Origin: Candidatus Thermofonsia Clade 1 bacterium
GTDB taxonomy: Bacteria > Chloroflexota > Anaerolineae > Aggregatilineales > UBA2796
Length of the DNA stretch: 64,000 nt
Reading direction: 5' to 3'
Assembly (NCBI GenBank): GCA_002794705.1
Contig: PGTK01000003.1
Span: forward strand, 1 to 64,000
A program made the position numbers and the translations under genes. Below the pieces are notes generated by a model that saw only the letters and a list, made by a program, of their open reading frames with translations, was not told where the DNA came from and made no database searches. Of the stretch, positions 15,292 to 24,920 are shown in pieces (the stretch's first letter is position 1; each line of letters opens with the position of its first letter).

Positions 15292-15328
15292 AATCCGACA
15301 ATAAAGACAGGCAGTGGAGAATTATCCC

Positions 15329-16132
15329 ATGACCAATCCGACTGAAGGCGCGCCTGAGCGTGTGCCTGCCATTCTGCTCGATCTGAGCGACTACGAAGTG
15401 GCTGTTATTCTGCGCCAGCTGGGCGCAGCGCGCCTGCCCGGCTTTGTGCCAGAAGCAACGCTCGACTCAAACGTGGAAGCCGCCATTCAGAGCGTCCTGC
15501 TGGCACGCGGCTTAGCGAAGATAACGCCTGAGAATACCCTCGCCATTGAAGACGGCATTTTGGCGATCGTGGGCGCGGGTGCACTGTTTGGCGCAGCGCT
15601 CTCGCTGACAAGCGCTGATGAGCAAAATCGGGTTGAACAACACTGGTTCTACATCGCGCCCGGCGTCACGGTCTATCACAGCTCGATTTTGCCGCGTGTG
15701 CAGCGCTTCCAGACTGTGCCAGATGGACTCGCCATGACCGTAATGCTGGCACAGTTAATGCGGATCGATCCCAATAACACGGCAAAAGTCCAGAGCGAAG
15801 GTACGACCATGCCGTTAAGCGTCTGGGAGCGCATTGTTGAGCTGAATCGGGCGGGGCAACAGGCGCAACTGGCTCAAGAGCTGACTGAGATGGGCGCGCC
15901 CGCTGAGATCATCGCCGCTGTGACGCAGCCCTCGCGCCGTATGATCGTCTCAATGCTCTATCCGCAGCCTGATGGCAGTGTGCAGGCGGATGCGTTGATC
16001 GTGCTTGGCACAGCGAACGGCTTCTGGCTTGTGCGCGTTTCCAATGAGACCGCTGAAATGACGCCTGCCAATAGCCGCGAATTGCTAGACGCCCTTGCCG
16101 ATCTCGTCACGCAGCGCGCCCGCGCCGCCTAG
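15329..16132 (+). CDS. Unknown protein, possible EspG-like secretion chaperone
   Basis: 267 residues from ATG 15329, which has GGAG nine bases upstream. It is cytosolic, with no signal peptide. The pattern (LDLSDYEVAVILRQLG at the start, EQHWFYIAPGVTVYHSS in the middle, ADALIVLGTANGFWLVRVS near the end) alternates helices and strands. It is loosely reminiscent of EspG-type proteins that bind WXG100/PE-PPE substrates in type VII systems. That comparison rests on position after the WXG100 gene and overall pattern, not on a firm motif. The gene is 37 bp downstream of the glycine-rich frame and is closed by a good terminator, so the locus is one transcription unit. Confidence 0.55.
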   Translation: MTNPTEGAPERVPAILLDLSDYEVAVILRQLGAARLPGFVPEATLDSNVEAAIQSVLLARGLAKITPENTLAIEDGILAIVGAGALFGAALSLTSADEQNRVEQHWFYIAPGVTVYHSSILPRVQRFQTVPDGLAMTVMLAQLMRIDPNNTAKVQSEGTTMPLSVWERIVELNRAGQQAQLAQELTEMGAPAEIIAAVTQPSRRMIVSMLYPQPDGSVQADALIVLGTANGFWLVRVSNETAEMTPANSRELLDALADLVTQRARAA

Positions 16133-16153
16133 CGACCTCTCTCAGAGCGCTGA

Positions 16154-16188
16154 ACAGCCCCTAGGCGAGGTCTGGGGGCTGTTTTTTT
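16154..16188 (+). terminator. Rho-independent terminator of the WXG100 locus
   Basis: ACAGCCCC (16154-16161) pairs with GGGGCTGT (16175-16182) and is followed by seven T. Confidence 0.85.
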
Positions 16189-16237
16189 GGACTGTGTGCC
16201 GTTATACTGTTTCAGGCTCGTAGATGAGAGGCGGCTG

Positions 16238-16939
16238 ATGCATAAGATTCTGGAGGGCGTATACACGCTGCAGGGGTTGCGCGTCGGGCGCGTGTATGTG
16301 ATCGAGGGCGCGGACGGCTTGACGTTGATTGATACGAGCGTTGAGGGTGCTGAGCGCGCCATTGCCCGCGAGCTAGAGCGCGGCGGCTACGCTGTGAAGG
16401 ATATCTGCCGTATTTTGATCACGCACGCGCACCCTGATCATATCGGCGCTTTAGCCGCGCTTGTGAAGCTGAGCGGCGCGCAGGTCTATGCGCACGCCCT
16501 TGAGGCGCCCATCATTCGTGGCGAACAGTCTGTTGTGTATGCGCCTAGCTACAAAGACTCGGCACTGATGCGCTCTTTTTCAGCCTTATTTGGCATTCGC
16601 GGGATGCCGCCCGCCCAAGTTGACCGCACCATTGCCGAAGGCGACCTGCTGGCTGAAGTCCTGCCTGATTTACAGGTGATCGAGGCGCCCGGTCATGCCC
16701 GCGGACAGGTGGCGTTCTATTCGCCTGCGCGCAAGCTGCTCTTTTGTGGCGATGCTCTAGTGCGTTTCGGTGGCGCGCTCAGTTTGCCACTCGCGCCTTT
16801 CACCTTCGATATGGCGGAGGCAAAGCGTACTATCAAGCGATTGGCTGCGCTTGAAATCGAGACGCTCTGCTGCGGACACGGCGTGCCAATACTACGAAAC
16901 GCAGGTGCGCAGCTGCGCGCCTTTGCCCAAAAACTCTGA
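16238..16939 (+). CDS. Metallo-beta-lactamase-fold hydrolase
   Basis: 233 residues. The zinc motif THAHPDHIG gives HxHxDH, followed by a later His in EAPGHARGQVAF, Asp in LLFCGDALV and His in CCGHGVP, so a full dinuclear site is present. Glyoxalase-II-like and lactonase-like hydrolases share this set. ATG 16238 is chosen because of GAGAGGCGG just before it; an in-frame start at 16187 lies in the preceding terminator tail. The substrate cannot be inferred. It is followed 25 bp later by mazG in the same direction. Confidence 0.82.
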   Translation: MHKILEGVYTLQGLRVGRVYVIEGADGLTLIDTSVEGAERAIARELERGGYAVKDICRILITHAHPDHIGALAALVKLSGAQVYAHALEAPIIRGEQSVVYAPSYKDSALMRSFSALFGIRGMPPAQVDRTIAEGDLLAEVLPDLQVIEAPGHARGQVAFYSPARKLLFCGDALVRFGGALSLPLAPFTFDMAEAKRTIKRLAALEIETLCCGHGVPILRNAGAQLRAFAQKL

Positions 16940-16964
16940 TGCGTAAGGAAAGTAACGGGACAGT

Positions 16965-18413
16965 ATGCCTATCACCATTCTCGGACTCGGTCCGGGCGAT
17001 CCTGAGTTGTTGACGCAGCGCGCTTGGCGCATTCTGAGCGAGGCGGAAGAGGTCTACCTGCGCACGGCGCGCCATCCCAATGTAGCTGACCTGCCCATTC
17101 GGACGCTGCACAGCTTTGATGCTTGGTACGACGCCGCTGAAGATTTCTCAACGCTCTATCAGCGCATTGCCGAGGAGGTGCTGCGACTCGGACAGCGTCC
17201 GCAGGGCGTGGTCTACGCCGTGCCGGGGCATCCTCTTGTAGGTGAGCAGACTGTGACGCTGATCGTGCAAATGGCGCGTGCGCAGAATGTACCCGTTGAG
17301 ATTGTAGACGGCTTGAGCTTCATTGAGCCGCTGATCGGCGCGCTGGGCATAGACGCGCTTGACGGCATTCAGATTCATGACGCTGAGGTCATTGCGCATA
17401 TGCATCATCCGCCGCTCAACCCGGATGTACCAGCGCTTTTGGCGCAAGTCTATAGCCATGCCGTTGCCAGCGACGTAAAACTGACTCTTGCCAATCAGTA
17501 TCCTGAGACTCATGAAGTGATCCTAGTGCATGGCGCAGGCACGTCCGCACAGCGCCTTGAGCGCGTGCCGCTCTATGCGTTAGATCGGCAAGCAGTGGAT
17601 CATCTGACCTCGCTGTTCGTGCCGCCGCTCCCTGTGAAGGGCAGTTTTGAGCATTTCCAAGAGATCATGGCGCATTTGCGCTCGCCTGAGGGCTGCCCGT
17701 GGGATCGCAAACAGACGCACGAGTCGTTGCGCCCATACTTGCTCGAAGAGACCTATGAGGTGCTGGAGGCGCTCGATAGCGGCGATCTTGAGTCGCTCAA
17801 GCGCGAACTGGGCGATCTATTGCTACAAATCGTCTTCCATGCCCAAATTGCCGTCGAAGGCGGCGAGTTCAGCATGGCGGACGTGATCGCGCACGTCTGC
17901 CAGAAGCTGATCAGGCGACATCCGCACGTCTGGGGCGACGTCAAAGTTGATAGTTCAGAACAGGTTCATGCCAATTGGGATCAGATCAAGCGCCAAGAGC
18001 GCGCCGCAGAGGGGCGGGCTGAGCCGCCCTCCGCCCTTGACGGCGTGCCGAAAAGTTTGCCCGCTCTGGCTACTGCTGCGGCGATCCATGCGCGTGCGGC
18101 GCGGGTCGGCTTTGAGTGGGAACGCCTTGAGGATGTGATCGCCAAAGTGCATGAGGAACTCGCTGAGCTGGTGAGCGCAGCGGATGCCGATCAGCGCCGT
18201 GAAGAGTTTGGCGATGTGCTGAGCAGTCTGGTGAATCTCGCCCGTTGGTACGAAATTGACCCTGAGACGGCGCTGCGGGAAAATACCCTCAAGTTTATAC
18301 GCCGTTTTCAGTACATCGAGCGGCAAGCAGCGCTGCAGGGCAAGGCGCTCCAGAGCATGACGCTCACTGAGCTAGACGCGCTCTGGAACGCCGCCAAAGC
18401 TGAGGGCTTGTAG
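16965..18413 (+). CDS. mazG: Tetrapyrrole-methylase-like / MazG nucleotide pyrophosphohydrolase fusion
   Basis: 482 residues with two domains. About 1-215 is a SAM-dependent methyltransferase fold of the tetrapyrrole methylase family (ILGLGPGDPELLT, YAVPGHPLVGEQT). About 225-480 is a duplicated MazG domain with EExYEVLEA and ELGDLLLQIVFHAQIA in the first half and EELAELVSA and EEFGDVLSSLVNLARW in the second; these supply the Glu and Asp magnesium ligands. MazG hydrolyses NTPs to NMP and pyrophosphate and is thought to clean nucleotide pools. The fusion is the YabN arrangement known from Gram-positives and Chloroflexota. RxxxGCPWD (SPEGCPWDRKQTHES) is the family signature. Confidence 0.93.
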   Translation: MPITILGLGPGDPELLTQRAWRILSEAEEVYLRTARHPNVADLPIRTLHSFDAWYDAAEDFSTLYQRIAEEVLRLGQRPQGVVYAVPGHPLVGEQTVTLIVQMARAQNVPVEIVDGLSFIEPLIGALGIDALDGIQIHDAEVIAHMHHPPLNPDVPALLAQVYSHAVASDVKLTLANQYPETHEVILVHGAGTSAQRLERVPLYALDRQAVDHLTSLFVPPLPVKGSFEHFQEIMAHLRSPEGCPWDRKQTHESLRPYLLEETYEVLEALDSGDLESLKRELGDLLLQIVFHAQIAVEGGEFSMADVIAHVCQKLIRRHPHVWGDVKVDSSEQVHANWDQIKRQERAAEGRAEPPSALDGVPKSLPALATAAAIHARAARVGFEWERLEDVIAKVHEELAELVSAADADQRREEFGDVLSSLVNLARWYEIDPETALRENTLKFIRRFQYIERQAALQGKALQSMTLTELDALWNAAKAEGL

Positions 18414-18414
18414 C

Positions 18415-18840
18415 TTAACGCCGACCGGGCGTCTCGACTGAGCCGAACCAGCCCATCTCTAGAACGCCGCGCAACAGCACGTAGACAATACCAATGCCAA
18501 CTGCCAGAATGCCCCAAATGCGCGATTTCTCGGTCTTAGTGACGGCTACAGCCAGCAGCGGCAGCGAAAAGACGCCCACGCGCAAAAAGAGCGTGATCAG
18601 CTCATTATTGCGGAAGAGCGCGCCCGGCACATTGCCCGTCGCCACTTTGTCAACAATTGCCAGCATCATCGCGCCCACAAGGAACAGTTGCACAGGAATC
18701 TGAGGGCGGCGTTGCCTGAAGAGCATGATCAGACATAGGAAAAAGACCAAGTACAGCGAAATGCCCCAGATCAAGTTGAACGGATCGTTCGAGATCGGGT
18801 TCAAATTTTGCAGAAAGCGTTCAAGTGTCAGGTTGCCCAT
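18415..18840 (-). CDS. Four-helix membrane protein of unknown function
   Basis: 141 residues, about four transmembrane segments (LIWGISLYLVFFLCLIMLFR, FLVGAMMLAIVDKVA, LITLFLRVGVFSLPLLAVA, IWGILAVGIGIVYVLLRG). The start is ATG 18840. It ends one base after the mazG stop on the opposite strand, so the two genes are convergent without a spacer. No family is recognised. Confidence 0.7.
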   Translation of the reverse strand: MGNLTLERFLQNLNPISNDPFNLIWGISLYLVFFLCLIMLFRQRRPQIPVQLFLVGAMMLAIVDKVATGNVPGALFRNNELITLFLRVGVFSLPLLAVAVTKTEKSRIWGILAVGIGIVYVLLRGVLEMGWFGSVETPGRR

Positions 18841-19058
18841 ACCGAATCAGGACTCCTCGCACAAACAGGATGAATCTCTCTCAATTTTACCACACGCCTG
18901 TGCTTTACCATAGGTATGGCTAAAATGTCAAAGTGGGAGCAGTGGAACGGCGATTCGGCGTTCAGCTGATCGTGCAAGTTCACTAGCCATTTGCTATATG
19001 CCTTTGCTATAGATCGCCTAAAGCCTGATCAACGGCTACTTTACCTTAGGAGTGTGAA

Positions 19059-19793
19059 ATGCAGAGCCTGCACACTGAGATTCGCAGCGCCATTGCCGTA
19101 AATAATCTAGATCGCGCCCGCGATCTGTTGCGCCAAGCCCTTCAAAATAATCCCAACGCTGAGACGTACTACCTTGCCTCACAAGTTGCCCTGAGCGATG
19201 AGCAGAAGCGCGAGTTCCTGCGCAAGGCACTTGAACTTGATCCATTCCACAAAGAGGCGAACTACGCTATGGAGCGCCTGAAATTGCTCTCGCGTGCGCC
19301 CCTTGAGCCGATCAGCTCCTTTTCGGAGCCAGTGGCGCCTGTTTACAAGGCAAAGCCTGAGTCAGGCGTCGTGTACGCGGGCTTCGGCATACGCTTCGCC
19401 GCCGTATTGATTGATGGCATTGTTCTATTCATCATTGGGCTGATCGTCGGTACGCTCTACGCCGCACTCACGCCGCTGCCGCGCTCGATGGATGAGGTCC
19501 AACGGCAATCACTGATCCTCAACCTGATCGGCTTGGCAACTTCGACGCTCTACTACATCTACTTCCTGACAAACCGTGACGGTCAGACGCCCGGCAAGGC
19601 TGCAGTGGGCATTCGCATTGTCAAGCTAGACGGCACGCGCCTGACCGCATGGGACGCGATCCTGCGCAACGTGATCGGCTACACCATCAGCAGCCTGATC
19701 TTCTTTCTGGGCTACTTGTGGATATTGTTCGATGATCGCAAGCAGGGCTGGCACGATAAATTGGCGCGCACAGTCGTTGTGAGAGTGCGCTAA
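19059..19793 (+). CDS. RDD-family membrane protein with N-terminal TPR-like helices
   Basis: 244 residues. Residues 1-75 form TPR-like helices (DRARDLLRQALQNNPNAETY, KREFLRKALELDP) facing the cytosol. Residues about 108-244 are an RDD domain: GFGIRFAAVLIDGIVLFIIG holds the Arg and first Asp, GQTPGKAAVGIRIVKLDG is the central signature, and LFDDRKQGWHDKLARTVVV the last part. RDD proteins are proposed transporters or membrane organisers; some are Na+/H+ antiporters. The TPR fusion suggests protein-protein contacts. No strong promoter was identified upstream in the 217-bp gap. Confidence 0.85.
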   Translation: MQSLHTEIRSAIAVNNLDRARDLLRQALQNNPNAETYYLASQVALSDEQKREFLRKALELDPFHKEANYAMERLKLLSRAPLEPISSFSEPVAPVYKAKPESGVVYAGFGIRFAAVLIDGIVLFIIGLIVGTLYAALTPLPRSMDEVQRQSLILNLIGLATSTLYYIYFLTNRDGQTPGKAAVGIRIVKLDGTRLTAWDAILRNVIGYTISSLIFFLGYLWILFDDRKQGWHDKLARTVVVRVR

Positions 19794-19799
19794 GTGACT

Positions 19800-19830
19800 G
19801 AGAGCGCCTCGCTGTATGCAAGACGCTCTC
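19800..19830. terminator. Possible shared terminator between convergent genes
   Basis: GAGAGCG and CGCTCTC form a 7-bp stem with a 17-base loop between the RDD gene and the convergent SDR gene. Long loop and no T-run, so the call is weak. Confidence 0.35.
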
Positions 19831-19846
19831 ACAAGGCTACTTTGAG

Positions 19847-20593
19847 CTATTGAGCTGTGTAGGCGCCGTCAATGGGCAGCGCGACGCCGCTGATGAAGGC
19901 TGAGTCATCGCTGACAAGGAACAGCGCAGCGTTCGCTACTGCCTCTAGCGTCACAATGCCGGGCAACGGATTCAGGTTCTCAAAGCGCTTGCGCGTCGCC
20001 TCTGGGTCTTCACTGGTCTCGATGAAATGCTCCACGAGCGGCGTCATGACTACGCTTGGGCAGATCGCGTTGACGCGAATGCCGTACTGAGCGTACTCAA
20101 TGGCGGCGGCTTTGGTCAGCTGAATCACGCCCGCCTTCGAGGCGCTATAGGGCGGGATGTTCGGGAAGGCGACCATGCCCACAATCGAGGCAGTGTTGAG
20201 CACCACGCCGCTCTTCTGCGCTTTCATCACGCCGAGCGCATACTTCATGCCGTAATAGACGCCATCTAGGTTGATGCTGATGACGTTGCGCCAATTCTCA
20301 AGCGTGCTTTCATCGGTCGGCGCCTGCTTGCCGTCAATGCCGGCGTTATTCATGATGATATCCAGCTTGCCAAAGTGCTTGACGGTCTCGCTCACCATTG
20401 CCTCAACCGATTCGGCGCTGGTCACGTCCACATGGATGTAATGCCCGTTGATAGCCGCGGCAACATCCTTGCCTTTTTCGCTGATATCAGCGACCACAAC
20501 CTTGGCGCCCTCTGAGGCAAACTTTTCGGCACAGGCTTTGCCAATGCCCGATGCAGCGCCCGTCACAATGGCGACCCTATCCTGTAATTTCAC
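19847..20593 (-). CDS. Short-chain dehydrogenase/reductase (classical SDR)
   Basis: 248 residues from GTG 20593, with AAAGGAAA upstream; an in-frame ATG at 20749 would add 52 residues unlike any SDR. TGAASGIG binds the dinucleotide, and Asp in VVVADISEKG after strand 2 suggests NAD rather than NADP. NNAG, the catalytic Ser in LNTASIVG and YSASK complete the active site. The C-terminus SGVALPIDGAYTAQ is typical of glucose dehydrogenase/3-oxoacyl reductase relatives. The substrate is not assignable. Confidence 0.88.
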   Translation of the reverse strand: MKLQDRVAIVTGAASGIGKACAEKFASEGAKVVVADISEKGKDVAAAINGHYIHVDVTSAESVEAMVSETVKHFGKLDIIMNNAGIDGKQAPTDESTLENWRNVISINLDGVYYGMKYALGVMKAQKSGVVLNTASIVGMVAFPNIPPYSASKAGVIQLTKAAAIEYAQYGIRVNAICPSVVMTPLVEHFIETSEDPEATRKRFENLNPLPGIVTLEAVANAALFLVSDDSAFISGVALPIDGAYTAQ

Positions 20594-20763
20594 AGCAAAA
20601 GTTTCCTTTCGGTATGAAAAGCCAAACCACCTACGATTATAAGCCCTTACGCTATTTCGCACAGTCAGAAAATGCGCAGCGCGCCTGACCGAATGGCACA
20701 ACCAATCGGCGCACTGTGCGTAAGGAAACTCAGGTAGTGAAGTTTGCACAAGGGGGAACTACC

Positions 20764-22224
20764 ATGCTCCGTTTGCTATGCATAATTGCAGTGTGTTTGG
20801 CGCTGTTCGGCTATGCGCCCAGCGCACACGCCGATTTAGACGCGCAGCAGCTAGATGCCTACTTTGAAAAGATGCTGACATACTATGGCTTAGCGGGCTT
20901 GAGCGCAGCGATCATCCGTGAGGATGAAGTGATCTTCAGCAAAGGCTACGGCGTGCGCGACGCTGAGTCGGATGCGCCTGTCACGCCTCAGACGCAATTC
21001 AGCGCTGCCTCGCTCACCAAGTCCATGACGGCGCTCGCCGCCATGCGCTTGGCAGAGATGGGCAAGCTCTCGCTTGACGCGCCAATCGTTGAGTATTTGC
21101 CCGAATTCACACTCCGTAACGCCCAGCACGCCAAGACGATCACGCTGCGGCAACTGCTCAGCCACACCAGCGGTCTGCCTCGCAATGATTTGGCGTGGTA
21201 CACAGGCAGAATCACCACAGCCCAAGACTTGCTCAAGCGCCTCGCTGAGTTGCCCATGTCAGGCGCGCTTGGAGAAAGTTTCGCCTACAACAACTTGGGC
21301 TACGCTCTGGCGGGCGTGGTGCTGGAGCGCGCCAGTGGCAAATCCTACGCCGATCTGATGCGCGAGTTGGTGTTTCTCCCGCTTGGCATGGAATCAGCAA
21401 CATTAACCTATGCCGACATGCAAAAGATGCCCGCTTTTGCCTTGCCGCATCGCCTTGATGTGCGCAAGGGCGTGCAGAGCATCCCATTTTTCCCGTATAA
21501 CAACACAGTGATTGCGCCTGCAGGCGCTGTGAATGCCAGCGCTCTTGACCTCGCTAACTATCTGCGCTTTCACATGGGCGATGGGCGCTTTAATGGCACA
21601 CTGATCCTCTCAGCGGAGCGCCTGCGCGAACTGCACACGCCCGTTGAGAGCGGCTATGGACTGGGCTGGATCACCTCAAACCTGCCTGACTTGCAAATGA
21701 TCTGGCACAACGGCGCCATTGACGGCTTTGCCGCGATCATCGCCTTTGCGCTTGAGCACAAGGTTGGCGTAGTGGTGCTGAGCAACACCAACTATAGCGA
21801 TAATCCGAACGCGGTTGAGCTGATCGGCGTGGGCGCGCTCTATCTCGCAGTCGATTCGCGCAATGCCGAACGGCTTGATGCGCTGACTGCTCCCTTCCGC
21901 ACCTTCGATCCTGCGCCACGCGCTGAGCGCTTTGCCAAAGCCCGCGCTTTCACGCCCGATCCGAGCCAATACACAGCCTACGAGGGCAACTATGCCAGTG
22001 TGGTCGCGCAGATCGCGCTCGCAGTTCGTGACGGCGCGCTCTACGCCGATGTCAATCAGTTAGGCATTCGCGCTAGCTTTGAGTTGATCGAGTTTGAGCC
22101 GCGGGCGTTCATCGGCAACGGGACAAGCGTGATCAACGATGTTTTCACTATCCGTCTGAGCGAGAATGGCGCAGCCTCGCTGTTTCAGAACGATGTACTG
22201 CTCGGCATTCGTCCGCCGCGCTAG
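20764..22224 (+). CDS. Exported class C beta-lactamase-like serine hydrolase
   Basis: 486 residues. ATG 20764 follows AAGGGGGAA and opens a signal peptide ending PSAHA. The penicillin-binding fold has SLTK (catalytic Ser and Lys in AASLTKSM), YNNLGYALAG (YxN) and HNGAIDGF (HxG in place of KTG), which marks the esterase/D-aminopeptidase/LACTB branch rather than a true antibiotic-hydrolysing enzyme. A C-terminal beta domain of about 110 residues follows (YEGNYASVVAQIALAVRDGA), as in DUF3471-type tails. It acts outside the membrane, probably on peptides, esters or cell-wall fragments. Confidence 0.87.
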   Translation: MLRLLCIIAVCLALFGYAPSAHADLDAQQLDAYFEKMLTYYGLAGLSAAIIREDEVIFSKGYGVRDAESDAPVTPQTQFSAASLTKSMTALAAMRLAEMGKLSLDAPIVEYLPEFTLRNAQHAKTITLRQLLSHTSGLPRNDLAWYTGRITTAQDLLKRLAELPMSGALGESFAYNNLGYALAGVVLERASGKSYADLMRELVFLPLGMESATLTYADMQKMPAFALPHRLDVRKGVQSIPFFPYNNTVIAPAGAVNASALDLANYLRFHMGDGRFNGTLILSAERLRELHTPVESGYGLGWITSNLPDLQMIWHNGAIDGFAAIIAFALEHKVGVVVLSNTNYSDNPNAVELIGVGALYLAVDSRNAERLDALTAPFRTFDPAPRAERFAKARAFTPDPSQYTAYEGNYASVVAQIALAVRDGALYADVNQLGIRASFELIEFEPRAFIGNGTSVINDVFTIRLSENGAASLFQNDVLLGIRPPR

Positions 22225-22314
22225 AGAAAGTGGTGAAAGTCGGGGTGACTGTATACATTTATAAGGTCAGCATCGCATAGGGCATAGGTCGCCCGATTCT
22301 CAAACAGGAGAGGT

Positions 22315-24165
22315 ATGCTCAAAACACAGGGACATCTACGCAATGTGGCGATCATTGCGCACGTTGATCACGGCAAAACGACGCTTGTAGACGGCATGTT
22401 GAAGCAGGCGAAGGTCTTTCGGAATGCGGAGGCGGCGGGCGAGCGTATCCTTGATTCAAATCCGCTAGAGCGCGAGCGCGGAATCACCATTTTGGCGAAA
22501 AACACGGCTGTGACGTGGAATGGCGTCAAGATCAACATTGTGGACACGCCCGGTCACGCCGATTTCGGCTGCGAAGTGGAGCGCGTGCTGAACATGGTAG
22601 ATGGCGCGCTGCTCTTGGTAGACGCCGTTGAGGGTCCAATGCCACAGACGCGCTTTGTGCTGCGCAAGGCGCTAGGCATGGGCTTGCGCGTGATCGTGGT
22701 CATCAACAAGGTAGATCGGGCGTATGCACGTCCGCTAGAGGTGCTGAACGAGACCTTCGATCTGTTCGTAGAGCTGGGCGCTAACGACGAACAGGCGAAT
22801 TTCCCTGTGATTTACGCTATCGGACTGCAGGGCAGGGCGGGCTACGCGCCCGATGCACTTGAGCCGACTCTCACGCCGCTCTTTGAGACGATTCTGCGCG
22901 AGATTCCCGCGCCCGTCGTGGATGATGAGGCGCCCTTGCAGCTGCTGGTCACTTCGCTAGAGTACGATAACTACAAGGGACAAATCGCCGTCGGGCGCAT
23001 TCAGGCAGGAACGATGCGCAAGGGCATGAACGCCCTGCGCATCACGCCGAACGATGAGCGCCAAAGCGGGCGAATTGAATACCTGTTCACCTACCACAAT
23101 CTGAGCAAGCAAGAGATCGAGGCGGCAAGCGCCGGGGATATCGTAGCTTTCACGGGCTTTGAGCAGATCGGCATCAGCGACACCATCGCTGATCCGAGTC
23201 ATCCCGTGCCGCTGCCGCCCATCAGCGTGGAGGCGCCGACCGTGCGCATGACCTTCGGCGTGAACACCTCGCCTTTTGCCGGGCGCGAAGGCAAGACGGG
23301 CTGGGGGACATCGCGGCGGCTGCGCGAACGGCTCTATAACGAGACGCGCCATAACGTCGCGCTGCGCGTGAGCGACGGCAACACGCCCGATAAATTCGTG
23401 GTCAGTGGGCGCGGCGAGCTGCATCTGAGCATCCTAATCGAGACCATGCGGCGCGAGGGCTACGAATTCGAGGTCAGCAAGCCTGAGGTGATCTACCAAA
23501 CTGACCCTGAGACGGGCGAAGTGCTAGAGCCAGTTGAGGAAGTCCATATCGAGGTGGCGGACAGCCTGACGGGCGTGGTGATCGAGCTGTTGGGCAGCAG
23601 ACGCGGGCAGATGGTCAACATGCACAGCGAAAACGGCACCACCTACCTCACCTACCTCGTGCCGACTCGCGGCTTGTTGGGCTTTCGTCCGCATTTCATG
23701 CGCGCAACCAGCGGCATGGGTCAGCTGCACAGCGTGATGCACGGCTACATGCCGCTCGCAGGCGCCGTGCCGACTCGCCAATTTGGCAGTCTGGTGGCAT
23801 GGGAGACGGGTACTGCCACTGCCTATGGCATTGAGAATGCCCAGCTGCGCGGCACGACGTTCATTGAGCCGGGTACGGAGGTCTATGAGGGCATGGTGGT
23901 GGGCGAACACATCCGCCCTGAGGATTTAGCCGTCAATGTTGCCAAGACCAAGCACTTGACCAACATCCGCGCCAAGAGCGCTGAGGAAAACAACCGCCTG
24001 ACGCCGCCCCGCCTGATGAGCCTTGAGGATTGTCTAGAGTTCCTCGCTGAGGATGAGCTGTTGGAGGTGACGCCCCTTGCCTTGCGCATCCGCAAGCGCA
24101 TTCTCAACAACGAGGAACGCCAAAAGGAGCAAAAGCGCCGCGAAAAGCTGATCGCCGGCGCCTGA
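22315..24165 (+). CDS. typA: Ribosome-associated GTPase TypA/BipA
   Basis: 616 residues, the normal size. G motifs: [12 protein letters not shown] (G1), RGITILAKN (G2), [15 protein letters not shown] (G3), NKVDR (G4). Domains II, III, V and the BipA-specific C-terminal domain follow ([37 protein letters not shown]). TypA binds the ribosome and assists assembly and adaptation to stress and cold. ATG 22315 is preceded by CAGGAGAGG. It is monocistronic, ending at a shared hairpin with the convergent gene. Confidence 0.96.
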   Translation: MLKTQGHLRNVAIIAHVDHGKTTLVDGMLKQAKVFRNAEAAGERILDSNPLERERGITILAKNTAVTWNGVKINIVDTPGHADFGCEVERVLNMVDGALLLVDAVEGPMPQTRFVLRKALGMGLRVIVVINKVDRAYARPLEVLNETFDLFVELGANDEQANFPVIYAIGLQGRAGYAPDALEPTLTPLFETILREIPAPVVDDEAPLQLLVTSLEYDNYKGQIAVGRIQAGTMRKGMNALRITPNDERQSGRIEYLFTYHNLSKQEIEAASAGDIVAFTGFEQIGISDTIADPSHPVPLPPISVEAPTVRMTFGVNTSPFAGREGKTGWGTSRRLRERLYNETRHNVALRVSDGNTPDKFVVSGRGELHLSILIETMRREGYEFEVSKPEVIYQTDPETGEVLEPVEEVHIEVADSLTGVVIELLGSRRGQMVNMHSENGTTYLTYLVPTRGLLGFRPHFMRATSGMGQLHSVMHGYMPLAGAVPTRQFGSLVAWETGTATAYGIENAQLRGTTFIEPGTEVYEGMVVGEHIRPEDLAVNVAKTKHLTNIRAKSAEENNRLTPPRLMSLEDCLEFLAEDELLEVTPLALRIRKRILNNEERQKEQKRREKLIAGA

Positions 24166-24169
24166 GGTA

Positions 24170-24198
24170 GTGCCGCCCTGCATTTAGCAAGGCGGCAC
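24170..24198. terminator. Bidirectional hairpin between typA and the unknown gene
   Basis: GTGCCGCC (24170-24177) pairs with GGCGGCAC (24191-24198). A closely similar hairpin follows the paralogous gene at 24885-24911, so it was duplicated together with the gene. Confidence 0.55.
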
Positions 24199-24205
24199 AA
24201 GTGCA

Positions 24206-24757
24206 TCACCACCGGAATTCGTAGACACCTGTGTAGAGGTCAATCACCTCACGGCGGATTTTGAGCGTCCGCATATCTGGCACAAGGCGCTTGGCAACTG
24301 CCCACCAAATGCCGTAGTGTAAGTCTTGCGGGAAAGGCAAGTGGACGTGCAGCTTGTAATGGCGTTCGCCCAGCTTTTCAGCGCGGATCGTGCCGGGGTC
24401 GCCATTGCGATAGACAGCCTTGTTCATGGTGTCTGCCAGCTCAAGTGCCTGCTCAAATGTCGTGACCTCAGGCGGGAACTGAAAGACCTCGCCGACTTTC
24501 ATGCCGATGCCGATCATATCGAACATGCCGCTTGCGCCGTTGACTAGGTCTGAAAACAGGTCTAGCACGCGCTGCAGCGGATACCACTGATCGGGCGCGA
24601 TCTGCTCAAAGCCGTACTTGCGCAGCAGCGGCAAGAGCGACTCGCGCTCCATAAACGCAACAGTGCCTTGCAACATCGAGCCAAGCACTTCAGTGTCAGG
24701 CTCAAAGGCGGTGTAGTGAATCAGTGCTGAACGTTCTGTTGGTATGCCCATTGCCAA
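24206..24757 (-). CDS. Uncharacterised protein, copy A of a tandem pair
   Basis: 183 residues, cytosolic. Conserved blocks shared with copy B are WYPLQRVLDLF, EVFQFPPE, NGDPGTIRAEKLGERHY, HVHLPFPQDLHYGIWWAVAK and LKIRREVIDLYT. By eye the two are about 80% identical over roughly 169 residues. The order (N-terminal helices, a WYP turn, PFPQDLHYG near the C-terminus) is vaguely like heme-NO/V4R-type sensor folds, but no ligand residue can be assigned and I claim no function. Possible start alternative: an upstream Met two residues earlier or later makes little difference (MAMGIP). Confidence 0.72.
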   Translation of the reverse strand: MAMGIPTERSALIHYTAFEPDTEVLGSMLQGTVAFMERESLLPLLRKYGFEQIAPDQWYPLQRVLDLFSDLVNGASGMFDMIGIGMKVGEVFQFPPEVTTFEQALELADTMNKAVYRNGDPGTIRAEKLGERHYKLHVHLPFPQDLHYGIWWAVAKRLVPDMRTLKIRREVIDLYTGVYEFRW

Positions 24758-24884
24758 CGCCTCCTTACGTCAAGGGATTGTAGCACGTTCTTAGCGCAAT
24801 GACATAGCATTGATATAAAAACGTGATACGGAAACGCGACTCTTTCAGGCGCGGCAAGGCGTAGTGAGATGTTTGTGAGAAGTA

Positions 24885-24911
24885 CGCCGCCCTGCAGTCA
24901 GCAAGGCGGCG
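24885..24911 (-). terminator. Hairpin after copy B of the unknown pair
   Basis: CGCCGCC (24885-24891) pairs with GGCGGCG (24905-24911), with loop bases nearly the same as in the hairpin at 24170-24198. Confidence 0.5.
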
Positions 24912-24920
24912 GGGCGGAAA

